From positions 1 through 64,000 of the forward strand of contig NZ_JAQSWB010000011.1 in NCBI RefSeq assembly GCF_029266855.1: a stretch of DNA of 64,000 nucleotides, in the 5' to 3' direction. The notes under the pieces were generated by a model. The model was not told the DNA's origin. It did no database searches and saw only the letters and a program-made list of their open reading frames with translations. Made by a program: the position numbers and the translations under genes. Below are positions 42,261-50,348 of this stretch, in pieces. This stretch comes from Fluviicola sp. Lineage in GTDB: Bacteria; Bacteroidota; Bacteroidia; Flavobacteriales_D; Crocinitomicaceae. The first letter of the stretch is position 1; every line of letters starts with the position of its first letter.

Positions 42261-43841
42261 ATGAATAGAAAATACGCCTTTGTTTATCCTGTTTTATTAA
42301 TGATTTTCTTAGTCATTGGTTTATTGCTGGGAGCCCGATTAAATCAACCCGCACCTCAGCAGAATTCAGGAAACTATTCCAAAATGCAGGAAATTATCAA
42401 TTTGCTGGATCGGGAATATGTGGACTCCATTGAAAGTAAAAAGTTGTTCGAAAAGACAATTTCCGATATGCTTCATGAATTAGATCCGCATTCAAATTAC
42501 ATTCCATACGAAGACCTAAAGGCCGTAAATGAGCAAATTGACGGGAAATTCGGTGGAATTGGAATCCGTTTTTCGATCATTCGCGATACTTTGTGTGTAA
42601 CGAACGTTATTCCGAATTCTCCCTCACAAGGATCAGGAGTTTTGGCAGGAGATAAAATCCTGATGATCGACGGAAAAAGCATTGCGGGTAAGAAAATTAA
42701 AAATGAAGATGTATTGGGTAAGCTAAAAGGGGATCCCGATACAAAAGTTAAAATTCAGCTTTACCGGAATAAAAAGAAGATAGAGAAAACGCTCGTTCGC
42801 GGAATTATTCCAATTCCTTCCATTGTTTGTTCACAGATGCTGGATGAAAAAACGGGATATATTCGCTTAGAAAGTTTCTCTGTTTCAAGTTCGGATGAAT
42901 TTCATTACGCCGCATCAAAATTGAAGGCGAAGGGAATGAAAAAACTGATCTTCGATTTGAGAGATAATGGCGGAGGTGTTCTGGATGGCGCAGCTAAGAT
43001 CGCTGATGAATTTTTACCGGAAGGCAGAAAAATCGTAATCATTAAAGGAAAAAAATACCTGAACACTACACGCTACGCAAGAGCAGGAGGACTGTTGGAA
43101 AAGATGCCGCTTGTTATTTTGATCAACGAAAACTCTGCTTCCGCATCTGAAATTGTTGCCGGTGCTATTCAGGATAACGACCGGGGAACGATCATCGGCC
43201 GGAGGTCATTTGGAAAAGGATTGGTTCAGCAGGATTTCTCCCTTTCAGATAAAAGTGATGTGCGCTTAACCATTGCAAGATATTACACTCCTTCAGGACG
43301 CTGTATTCAAAAACCGTTTGGGAAAAGTTACGAAGATTACTACCACAGCAACGAACAAAGAAGAGATAACGGAGAATATTTTGCCCCGGATTCTTCTGTT
43401 TTTAAGAATTCAAATAAATTCAGAACACTTAAAGGAAGAACTGTTTATGATGGCGGAGGAATTATGCCGGATATATTTGTTCCCTTAGACACTTCGAATT
43501 CCACGATCTATTACCTCACGCTTCGTTATTCCGGAGCATTTCAGCAGGTTGCTTTTGATTTTGTAGCGAACAAACGAAATTCCTGGTCATCAATCCAGGA
43601 GTTTAATGCCAAATTCAATCCTTCGAAGCCGCTTCTTCAAAAGCTGATTGCAGAAGGCAAAAAATTGGATGTTCCGTTTAATGCCAGCGATTTTACACGC
43701 AGTGAAGAATTGATCAAACAAGTGATGAAAGCAGAGATAGCACGTCAATTATTTATTGAAGAAGGATACTTTTTTATCGTTGCTTCTTACGACAAGGAGG
43801 TTCAAAAAGCACTTGCATTTCTGAAAAATTCAGGTAAATAA
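42261..43841 (+). CDS. S41-family C-terminal processing peptidase
   Basis: A 526-aa membrane-anchored protease. An N-terminal helix (about 5-27) places it in the periplasm; a PDZ domain (about 85-165, GGIGIRFSI..VIPNSPSQGSGVLAGDKIL) and the tail-specific protease core with INENSASASEIVAGAIQD (nucleophile serine in SASAS) and GRRSFGKGLVQ (catalytic lysine) follow. A C-terminal helical part of about 130 residues is characteristic of Bacteroidota CtpA-like proteins. It trims C-termini of envelope proteins; targets unknown. Start codon abuts the dCMP deaminase stop. Confidence 0.93.
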   Translation: MNRKYAFVYPVLLMIFLVIGLLLGARLNQPAPQQNSGNYSKMQEIINLLDREYVDSIESKKLFEKTISDMLHELDPHSNYIPYEDLKAVNEQIDGKFGGIGIRFSIIRDTLCVTNVIPNSPSQGSGVLAGDKILMIDGKSIAGKKIKNEDVLGKLKGDPDTKVKIQLYRNKKKIEKTLVRGIIPIPSIVCSQMLDEKTGYIRLESFSVSSSDEFHYAASKLKAKGMKKLIFDLRDNGGGVLDGAAKIADEFLPEGRKIVIIKGKKYLNTTRYARAGGLLEKMPLVILINENSASASEIVAGAIQDNDRGTIIGRRSFGKGLVQQDFSLSDKSDVRLTIARYYTPSGRCIQKPFGKSYEDYYHSNEQRRDNGEYFAPDSSVFKNSNKFRTLKGRTVYDGGGIMPDIFVPLDTSNSTIYYLTLRYSGAFQQVAFDFVANKRNSWSSIQEFNAKFNPSKPLLQKLIAEGKKLDVPFNASDFTRSEELIKQVMKAEIARQLFIEEGYFFIVASYDKEVQKALAFLKNSGK

Positions 43842-43951
43842 AATATAACGATCTCATGTGTGTCCCTCCGTTCAGGCTATGAATTGGGGGACATACTTGT
43901 TTTAAAGAAGGCCAATTGCTCAAAAAATAGTATTTTCAATGCATCAATCAC

Positions 43952-45466
43952 ATGTCAATGAAGTATCTCCGATTAGGTGCTGTAAAAAAAGAAAATCCGA
44001 ATCTTCAATTTCCGCTTTCTGAAGATCAAAAAGAGGAATTCCTGGAAACATTCAAAAAACTTTTCCCGGATGCTACAGAAATTGACCGGACACAATTTTT
44101 GAGTGTCTGTTCAAATCCTAAAGGAATCATTTTTGCTTCATGGACAGAGGAAAACTCCGGTTTGATCAATACCTTAAAAACGGGGAAATTCACGGAGCTT
44201 TTTATCGATTCTTCGAAACTCCGGGAACACGCATTATTTGAAGAATACAGGACATTCATCGAACTTTACTTGTTTCCGATCTTCACCGATCAGTTTTCCA
44301 GTCTTTCGGAAGAGAATATTCATTTTTTCATGAGCTATTCCGTCCTATTGCCGGACTACCAGCAGAATTTGGTCCAGGATTCCTTGTCGGACTGGATCTT
44401 CAAACAAAAGGAAGAACTGGATGTGACTCTTAACAAAGCGAAAAAAGACACTGATCTTCACCGCTTGACAGATACGTTCTTAAGCCCGAATATGTTAAGT
44501 GCTTTGGACTTATTGAATGTAAATCATTACCGCGTTAAAACCCAATTGCTGGAGTTTTTCATGAGCCTGGCTTACCATCCGAAAAGTTCCACGCGTTTCC
44601 TCACCTACCTGAGTGGTAAATTAGCAACAATCAGGTTTACTGAAGAGCACAGGAAGCAATTAAGCAATTTCGGAGCAGATGTAAAAAAAGGCAAAATTGT
44701 AGTAGAATCGACTCGTGTATCCTGGCTCCGGCTGAGCTTGATCATTCTTATTTTACTTGTGTGCGTATCGGGAATCATCGCACTTTTTTTTGTTGAAGCT
44801 GATCCGGAAACAGATACGATGCAGGAGCAAACGGCTTACATGGAATTTAGTAAGGAAGAACGGCTTAAACTGGATTCAATGATCACCGAAATCAAAAGTG
44901 AAGAACGCATGGTTGAGGACGCGCAACTGGATTCTAACCTCCCCTTTGTTGGTGTTGACCTGGTCAAAAAACGCGACTGGAACAATGAGCTTTTCGGGAA
45001 ATTATATAAACACTGGGGGAATAATGATTCTGTTCCGTACACCACTTTCTTCACTCAGGGAAAACCGGCAGGTAAGCCATATATTAAAACCAGGGATCTT
45101 GACCGGAAAACCGGGGAAATTACTGCAGAATTGCACAATGAAACGACAATGATGGTGTTATTGGTCGTTTTTCAGAATAACAAAAAAGAACCTGTCTATA
45201 CCGAATATGTGGAAGCAAAATCAGTGGCCGAATGGAAAATAAATATCGGTGATTATTTGTTCGTGCTCCCGGGTAATAAAGCTTCTTCCGATCCTGCATT
45301 CGGAGAACTTCCGTTTAAGGAGCTGGACCAGCATTTCTTTGAAAATCTGGGGATTTCCTACCGTGTTGATTATTTCAACGGCAAGCGGATCAAACTGGTT
45401 TGGGAAAACCTGGGGAACAATGAATCGTATCTGGTGGATTTGTCGGGTGTTTTGATAAAAGAATAG
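43952..45466 (+). CDS. Unknown protein with one central transmembrane helix
   Basis: A 504-aa protein of two parts around a single helix (about 257-280, LRLSLIILILLVCVSGIIALFFV). The N-terminal 255 residues are helical and lack a signal peptide, so would be cytoplasmic; the C-terminal 220 residues would be periplasmic and contain a WNNELFGKLYKHWG segment and an Ig-like stretch ending YLVDLSGV. I recognise no family. It follows the S41 peptidase after 110 bp. An ATG two codons downstream is an equal start candidate. Its topology would allow signalling across the inner membrane, which is speculation. Confidence 0.72.
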   Translation: MSMKYLRLGAVKKENPNLQFPLSEDQKEEFLETFKKLFPDATEIDRTQFLSVCSNPKGIIFASWTEENSGLINTLKTGKFTELFIDSSKLREHALFEEYRTFIELYLFPIFTDQFSSLSEENIHFFMSYSVLLPDYQQNLVQDSLSDWIFKQKEELDVTLNKAKKDTDLHRLTDTFLSPNMLSALDLLNVNHYRVKTQLLEFFMSLAYHPKSSTRFLTYLSGKLATIRFTEEHRKQLSNFGADVKKGKIVVESTRVSWLRLSLIILILLVCVSGIIALFFVEADPETDTMQEQTAYMEFSKEERLKLDSMITEIKSEERMVEDAQLDSNLPFVGVDLVKKRDWNNELFGKLYKHWGNNDSVPYTTFFTQGKPAGKPYIKTRDLDRKTGEITAELHNETTMMVLLVVFQNNKKEPVYTEYVEAKSVAEWKINIGDYLFVLPGNKASSDPAFGELPFKELDQHFFENLGISYRVDYFNGKRIKLVWENLGNNESYLVDLSGVLIKE

Positions 45467-46116
45467 ACTTCGGTTGCCATTGACGCTTCGGTCAAGGTTT
45501 TCAACGCTCAGTCGCCCTTAAAAATTTCCTATGGTACAAAATGTAGTAAGCATAGTCGAAGACAACTTTTTGAACAAAAAGAAGAGAGACCGGAAATAAG
45601 CCTCTCTTCACACGCTACCTAACTAAACCTAACTACTACTACTTATACTCTTCTAACGCAGGTAATATCGTTTTGGTACATGTGAAAAGTGTAATTAACG
45701 TCTTTTAACTAATCCTATAGGGGAGTAGAACATTAAACCAGGATCTTAAAATTTTGATATTCTTCCATTTACCAGATCTTGTCCCGAAAGTGTAAAATTG
45801 TAAGAGAATAAAATGAAGGGGAGTTTTGAAGTTACTAAAAACAACAAGAGAGAAACGGGCGTTTCTCTCTTGTTCCAACCTAAACTACTACTACTTATGA
45901 AAACTAACCTCTAACCTCATTACAAATAACGTACCAAAGTATTTTATCTGTTTCTGCTGTTAGCGTATACAAAGATAACGGACGCATTTCGATTTTGTTT
46001 CATAATAAAGTTCTTTTTAACATTATTTGCCAAACGTGATTTTTAGCGAAATGGGCATGTAAGATAAGATTTCATGTATCTTTGACGTCGAATTATAATA
46101 TTTCCTCTCTGAAGGC
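45467..46116 (+). other. 650-bp gene-free region with two copies of a hairpin module
   Basis: Copy A: stem GAAGAGAG/CTCTCTTC (45581-45588 with 45602-45609), 13-nt loop, then ACCTAACTACTACTACTTAT at 45627-45646. Copy B: perfect 14-bp stem AACAAGAGAGAAAC/GTTTCTCTCTTGTT (45843-45856 with 45861-45874), GGGC loop, then AACCTAAACTACTACTACTTAT at 45877-45898. Both point the same way, 255 bp apart. A small hairpin TTGAC-GCTTCG-GTCAA is at 45480-45495. Probably structured RNA or terminator-like elements; the type is unknown. No ORF of note lies here; after copy B a five-codon ATG frame (ATGAAAACTAACCTCTAA) occurs. Confidence 0.6.
46077..46084 (+). promoter_or_regulatory. Minus-7 box TATCTTTG for metF
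   Basis: Exact TAnnTTTG match ending 32 nt before the metF ATG; no minus-33 TTG at the expected distance. Confidence 0.5.
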
Positions 46117-47067
46117 ATGAAAGTTATCGATCATTTAAACGCAGCGAAAGACACGCTATTTTCTTTTGAAATTCTCCCTCCGTTAAAAGGAGCGAATATT
46201 CAATCTATTTACGATGGAATTGATCCCTTGATGGAATTCAAACCGAAATACATCAACGTAACCTATCATCGTGAAGAATTCATCTACAAAGAACGCGAGA
46301 AAGGTCTCCTTGAAAAGATCGCAATCCGCAAAAGACCGGGAACGGTTGGTATCTGTGCAGCTATCATGAACAAGTATGATATAGATGCAGTTCCTCATTT
46401 AATTTGCGGCGGATTCTCGCGGGAAGAAACCGAAAACGCTTTGATCGATTTGCAGTTCCTGGGAATTGACAATGTATTGGCTTTGCGCGGTGACTCCATC
46501 AAAACGGAATCTACTTTCAAACCGGATCCGGAAGGACACAAATACGCAGTTGAGCTGATCAACCAGATCTCGGAAATGAATAAGGGAAATTATTTGGTGG
46601 ATGATATTCAATTGGCCCCAACTGATTTTTGTATCGGTGCAGCAGGTTATCCTGAAAAGCATTTTGAAGCAATGAACCTGAGTACGGATTTGCATTATTT
46701 GAAAGCAAAGGTGGACGCAGGAGCAGAATACATTGTTACCCAAATGTTTTTTAACAACCAAAAATATTTTGAATTTGTAGACGCTTGCCGTGCTATTGGA
46801 ATTACAGTTCCGATCATTCCGGGGATTAAACCGATCACAACTTTGAACCATATTTCTTTCTTACCGAAAGTGTTTCACATCGACCTTCCAGAAGAACTGA
46901 GCAAGGACCTGATCAAATGCAAAACCAATAAAGAAGTCTTCGAGGTCGGTGTTGCATGGGGAATCCATCAGTCACAGGAACTTAAAAAGGCAAAAGTGCC
47001 TGTCATCCATTATTATACTATGTCAACCTCTGAAAGCGTCAAAACGATTGCAGAGAAAATATTCTAA
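46117..47067 (+). CDS. metF: Methylenetetrahydrofolate reductase
   Basis: A 316-aa FAD enzyme reducing 5,10-methylene-THF to 5-methyl-THF, the methyl donor for methionine. FSFEILPPLKG at residues 16-26 is the conserved FEFFPP motif, NVTYH follows, then VLALRGD (FAD/NADH region) and TQMFFNNQKYFEFVDACRAIG with GIKPIT. Length fits the bacterial form. It is 2 nt ahead of the small secreted protein gene. It connects with gcvP at the window end through the folate pool. Confidence 0.95.
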   Translation: MKVIDHLNAAKDTLFSFEILPPLKGANIQSIYDGIDPLMEFKPKYINVTYHREEFIYKEREKGLLEKIAIRKRPGTVGICAAIMNKYDIDAVPHLICGGFSREETENALIDLQFLGIDNVLALRGDSIKTESTFKPDPEGHKYAVELINQISEMNKGNYLVDDIQLAPTDFCIGAAGYPEKHFEAMNLSTDLHYLKAKVDAGAEYIVTQMFFNNQKYFEFVDACRAIGITVPIIPGIKPITTLNHISFLPKVFHIDLPEELSKDLIKCKTNKEVFEVGVAWGIHQSQELKKAKVPVIHYYTMSTSESVKTIAEKIF

Positions 47068-47069
47068 CT

Positions 47070-47615
47070 ATGAGAAAATCACTTTTAAGTTTTCTGTTTT
47101 TAAGTATTTGCCTGTTTGCATCAGCACAGGCAAAGTTCCCGCCTTTAAAACTAACCAATGCGTTAATCGTTAGCCATTTAGACAAGGAAGCAGATCAGTT
47201 TTCCTTGGAAATTGCAGTTTCCGACGTGCTTTCCAGATGCAAGGTAAAAAATACCGTTTCCTTAAACGTTTTAAAAGCAGGTGGAGATCCGCAGGTACTG
47301 ATGACAGATTCGCTTAACCGCATATTGAACGCAAAGGGAATCAATACCCTGATGTTAGTTTCGGTAAGGGGCTTCGACAATCGATTCAAACCATCAAGCG
47401 GAAACATGACTTTAGCGGAAGATTTGGCAGCCGATAACTTATTCCCGATCTACAAGGAAGATATTGTTTCTGTAACATTTGAATTTCACTTTTACCGTGA
47501 CGGGAAATTGGTTTACGCCGACTTGTTGAAAATCGGAGGAGTTAACTCCCGGGATAAGGTACTGAGAAAGCTACGTAAAAAACTAGCTAAAAAGGTTGTA
47601 AAAGATTGGATGTAA
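47070..47615 (+). CDS. Small secreted protein, unknown
   Basis: A 181-aa protein with signal peptide (1-20, ending LFASAQ), an alpha/beta pattern and a basic C-terminal helix (RDKVLRKLRKKLAKKVVKDWM). It resembles conserved secreted proteins of Flavobacteriia with no known role. It is 2 nt after metF and likely co-transcribed with it; a folate-related function does not follow from that. A hairpin starts 3 nt after its stop. Confidence 0.75.
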   Translation: MRKSLLSFLFLSICLFASAQAKFPPLKLTNALIVSHLDKEADQFSLEIAVSDVLSRCKVKNTVSLNVLKAGGDPQVLMTDSLNRILNAKGINTLMLVSVRGFDNRFKPSSGNMTLAEDLAADNLFPIYKEDIVSVTFEFHFYRDGKLVYADLLKIGGVNSRDKVLRKLRKKLAKKVVKDWM

Positions 47616-47617
47616 TT

Positions 47618-47638
47618 CGTTCGAATTTATTTCGAACG
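47618..47638. terminator. Hairpin overlapping the stop codon of the convergent gene
   Basis: CGTTCGAA (47618-47625) pairs perfectly with TTCGAACG (47631-47638), loop TTTAT; the loop and right arm lie within the last codons of the minus-strand gene ending at 47627. It can serve both convergent genes. Confidence 0.65.
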
Positions 47639-48199
47639 TTTGCTATATTCTTTTTTTGCTAACTCAATTGCTGCTTGTACAATTTCGTTTTCCGGATCGT
47701 GAATAAGATAATAGTCAAAGTCAGCGATTGCGTCGGAAAGTAAGTTGAGTTTCAAATAGGATATCCCGCGTTTCTCATAGATTTCAATATCGTATTTGGA
47801 ATAAGGAGCAGCAAGTGAAAATAAACGAATGGCTTCCAGGTAATCCTGTTTTTCAAAAGCTTCGATGGCTTCCTTTTTCAAGGTTAAGAATCCTGCTTCA
47901 CGCGCAATCTTAGCAGTTTTAATTTTTAAAAACTGTGCTATTTCATTGAGTTGATTTTCGGTGATTTCTTCATGACCGATACAAATAAGTTCATCAAATT
48001 CTTCGTCGAATTCCGAACAGGCACTTTTGACATCAAATTGGTGCAATTTGTCCATTGAAGGAACATTGGTTGTGGACCAAAAGCGCTGCACCAGAATTTG
48101 GTTCGCAGAAAATTCCAACAGCTGAAACAAGTAATAAAGCGAATCATGACGAAAGTAAAAGTACGTTCCGATCGGTAATATTTCCACGGCAGATTTCAT
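47627..48199 (-). CDS. TPR-containing protein, unknown
   Basis: A 190-aa cytoplasmic protein. The N-terminal about 100 residues are a beta-rich domain (LPIGTYFYFRHDSLYYLFQLLEFS...), and two TPR motifs occupy about 112-180 (AFEKQDYLEAIRLFSLAAPYS and YLKLNLLSDAIADFDYYLIHDP). Probably a protein-interaction module; family not recognised. A near-match box TACCTTTC ends 4 nt before ATG 48199, like the leaderless group. Downstream of the OMP gene in the same direction, with 17 nt between their ORFs. Confidence 0.75.
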   Translation of the reverse strand: MKSAVEILPIGTYFYFRHDSLYYLFQLLEFSANQILVQRFWSTTNVPSMDKLHQFDVKSACSEFDEEFDELICIGHEEITENQLNEIAQFLKIKTAKIAREAGFLTLKKEAIEAFEKQDYLEAIRLFSLAAPYSKYDIEIYEKRGISYLKLNLLSDAIADFDYYLIHDPENEIVQAAIELAKKEYSKRSK

Positions 48200-48216
48200 A
48201 CCTGAAAGGTACGGAT

Positions 48217-48840
48217 TTAGTTAGAAAAACGAAGCCCTTTACCAAAACGTGTTCCTACACTGAATCCTAAGTAATAGCCGCGTGCATGGTGAGAAAATGG
48301 GTGATCGAATTTTTTGGTTGATAATTCAATGCCGAAAGCAAATTTGCTAAAATTGAATTTCACTTCTCCTGAAAAATAAGGATAGAATTCCAAACGAGAA
48401 TTTATAATATCATCTATTGACGCAATAACTCCTGCATGGAACATTGGTTCAATAGAATTCGCTTTTTTAGCTTTCATAGCAAAATGTTTTCCAATACCAA
48501 TGGAGGGAAGCACAGTGTAAGCACCAAAGGGATTGGCGAATAATATCCCAAACCGTAGATAAGTCAATCTTAAAATAACGGGTTTAGGTCCTTTTCCGAA
48601 ATAGAAATTGTTCCCGATCCTAAAATTGGTTGTACCTCCCCACCCTATATTGCTTTTTCCATTAGACGCATAATTGCTCATAACTACTGCGAAGGAACCA
48701 TCTAAAAAGAAACGATTCAAACCACGTTCTCCGATTAGCAATTCATCTTCCAGCACTTCAGGTTTTTTGAGCACATCGTCTGTTTGAGCAAAAGAGTTCA
48801 GAGTAAAATTAAGGATGGCAATGAAAAATAGGATCTTCAT
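48217..48840 (-). CDS. Predicted outer-membrane beta-barrel protein
   Basis: A 207-aa protein after resetting the start to ATG 48840 (a GTG 10 codons upstream spoils the signal peptide). Signal MKILFFIAILNFTLNSFAQ; the mature part has alternating aromatic/hydrophobic strands (FAVVMSNYASN, FYFGKGPKPVILRLTYLRFGILFANPFG) and ends in LGFSVGTRFGKGLRFSN. The last residue is not the usual aromatic. Small eight-stranded barrel likely; function unknown. TACATTTG box at 48875-48868, leader 27 nt. Confidence 0.75.
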   Translation of the reverse strand: MKILFFIAILNFTLNSFAQTDDVLKKPEVLEDELLIGERGLNRFFLDGSFAVVMSNYASNGKSNIGWGGTTNFRIGNNFYFGKGPKPVILRLTYLRFGILFANPFGAYTVLPSIGIGKHFAMKAKKANSIEPMFHAGVIASIDDIINSRLEFYPYFSGEVKFNFSKFAFGIELSTKKFDHPFSHHARGYYLGFSVGTRFGKGLRFSN

Positions 48841-48867
48841 AAATTTAGGTTGATGGGAAAATTCAAC

Positions 48868-48875
48868 CAAATGTA
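48868..48875 (-). promoter_or_regulatory. Minus-7 box TACATTTG
   Basis: Exact TAnnTTTG match on the minus strand, 27 nt before the ATG of the barrel protein and inside the short gap to hemL. Confidence 0.45.
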
Positions 48876-48893
48876 GATAATAATTTCATATAG

Positions 48894-50198
48894 TTAGAGC
48901 ATGATCCGATCCAGGGCATTAATAAACAACTGTGCAGCTTTTTCCAAGATCTCATCCGTATGCGCCTGGGAAATGAAACCAACTTCGTATCCGCTTGGTC
49001 CCATATAAAATCCTTCTTCCAGTAATGCTTTGTGCAAGTGTTTGAAGTTGGTCATATCCGGGTTGATTTCCTCTGCTGCATGAATGTGTTTGGAATTGTC
49101 AAATGAAATCCAGAAAATAGAACCGATCGTTACCAATTCAAAAACGTATCCTTTTGCTTTTGCATGCGCATTAATTGCATCCGTAAACAGTTTTGTTCTT
49201 CGCTCCTGGTCTTCGTAAAAACCCGGTTTACTTAATTCTGTCAGCTGTGCCAATCCTGCAGCCATTGCAACCGGGTTTCCGGATAATGTTCCGGCTTGAT
49301 AAACCGGTCCGTCAGGGGCAACACATGCCATGATTTCTTTTTTCGCGCCATAAGCTCCAACGGGTAAACCACCGCCAATAATTTTCCCGTATGTGACCAA
49401 ATCAGGAGTAATTCCATATAATTCAGCTGCACCGGAAAAAGCAACACGGAAACCGGAAATTACTTCATCGAAGAACAACAATGCTCCATGTTTCGTACAG
49501 GTTTCACGGAGTTCCTTTAAGAAACTTAACTCTTGCAGCAACAAGCCGTTATTTGCAGGAATCGGTTCGATGATCACACAGGAAATCTCATTTCCAAACT
49601 GCTCAAAGCAGCTTTTCAAAGCTTCGGAATCGTTCAGAGGCAAAACCAATGTTTCATTCGCAAATGCTTCAGGAACTCCAGCGCTGGAAGTATTTCCAAA
49701 AGTAACTAATCCGGAGCCGGCTTTTACCAATAAAGAATCACTGTGTCCGTGATAACATCCTTCGAATTTTACAATCTTGTTTCTCCCGGTATAACCTCTT
49801 GCCAATCGAATGGCTGACATCACAGCTTCTGTTCCTGAACTTGTAAAACGAATCTTATCAATAAACGGATTCTTTGAAAGGATCAATTCTGCCAATTCAT
49901 TTTCCAAACGGGTTGGCGCTCCGAAACTTGCTCCGTTTTTTAAAGCAGCAACAATTCCTGCATATACTTCCGGATGATTGTGACCCAAAATAAGCGGTCC
50001 CCAGCTTCCGCAAAAATCGATGAATTCATTATCATCTTCGTCCCAAATTAAAGCTCCATCACCTTTTTTAATAAATAAAGGAGAACCCTCCACAGATTTA
50101 AATGCTCTTACCGGCGAGTTTACTCCTCCGGGAAAGTAATTTTTCGCTTTTTCATAAAGTGCTTCGGAGTTTGATCTGTTCAGTTTATTTGCAGCCAT
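48894..50198 (-). CDS. hemL: Glutamate-1-semialdehyde 2,1-aminomutase
   Basis: A 434-aa PLP enzyme forming 5-aminolevulinate from glutamate-1-semialdehyde in the C5 haem pathway. NYFPGGVNSPVRAFKSV is the N-terminal signature, IKFTSSGTEAVMSAIRLAR the cofactor loop (here as IRFTSSGTEAVM), LLFFDEVISGFR the PLP aspartate, and TYGKIIGGGLPVGAYG holds PLP-lysine K272. Length fits. It is divergent from kynU with TAATTTTG (50229-50222) 23 nt upstream of the ATG. Confidence 0.97.
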   Translation of the reverse strand: MAANKLNRSNSEALYEKAKNYFPGGVNSPVRAFKSVEGSPLFIKKGDGALIWDEDDNEFIDFCGSWGPLILGHNHPEVYAGIVAALKNGASFGAPTRLENELAELILSKNPFIDKIRFTSSGTEAVMSAIRLARGYTGRNKIVKFEGCYHGHSDSLLVKAGSGLVTFGNTSSAGVPEAFANETLVLPLNDSEALKSCFEQFGNEISCVIIEPIPANNGLLLQELSFLKELRETCTKHGALLFFDEVISGFRVAFSGAAELYGITPDLVTYGKIIGGGLPVGAYGAKKEIMACVAPDGPVYQAGTLSGNPVAMAAGLAQLTELSKPGFYEDQERRTKLFTDAINAHAKAKGYVFELVTIGSIFWISFDNSKHIHAAEEINPDMTNFKHLHKALLEEGFYMGPSGYEVGFISQAHTDEILEKAAQLFINALDRIML

Positions 50199-50221
50199 TG
50201 CGACGAGATTTTAATTTGAGG

Positions 50222-50229
50222 CAAAATTA
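50222..50229 (-). promoter_or_regulatory. Minus-7 box TAATTTTG for hemL
   Basis: Exact TAnnTTTG match on the minus strand, 23 nt upstream of the hemL ATG. Confidence 0.5.
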
Positions 50230-50248
50230 CGAATTAAAACAACCGGAA

Positions 50249-50282
50249 CTTTGTGTTCTTAGTATCCTTGCGGTTAAAAAAA
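50249..50282. repeat. Fragment of a TTTGTGTTCTTAG...TTGCGGTTAAA repeat
   Basis: CTTTGTGTTCTTAG, TATCCTTGCGGTTAAAA form a string that resembles, from memory, a dispersed intergenic repeat of Bacteroidota; a related string is at 51678-51706 after kynU. Confidence 0.4.
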
Positions 50283-50295
50283 GGGGAAGATTGGT

Positions 50296-50303
50296 TATAT
50301 TTG
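50296..50303 (+). promoter_or_regulatory. Minus-7 box TATATTTG for kynU-kmo
   Basis: Exact TAnnTTTG match 45 nt before the kynU ATG. A TTG at 50268-50270 is 25 nt upstream, slightly too far for the usual spacing. Confidence 0.45.
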
Positions 50304-50348
50304 GAACATATTTTTTACCCGTTCTCAATTGAACAATCGATTTATCAG

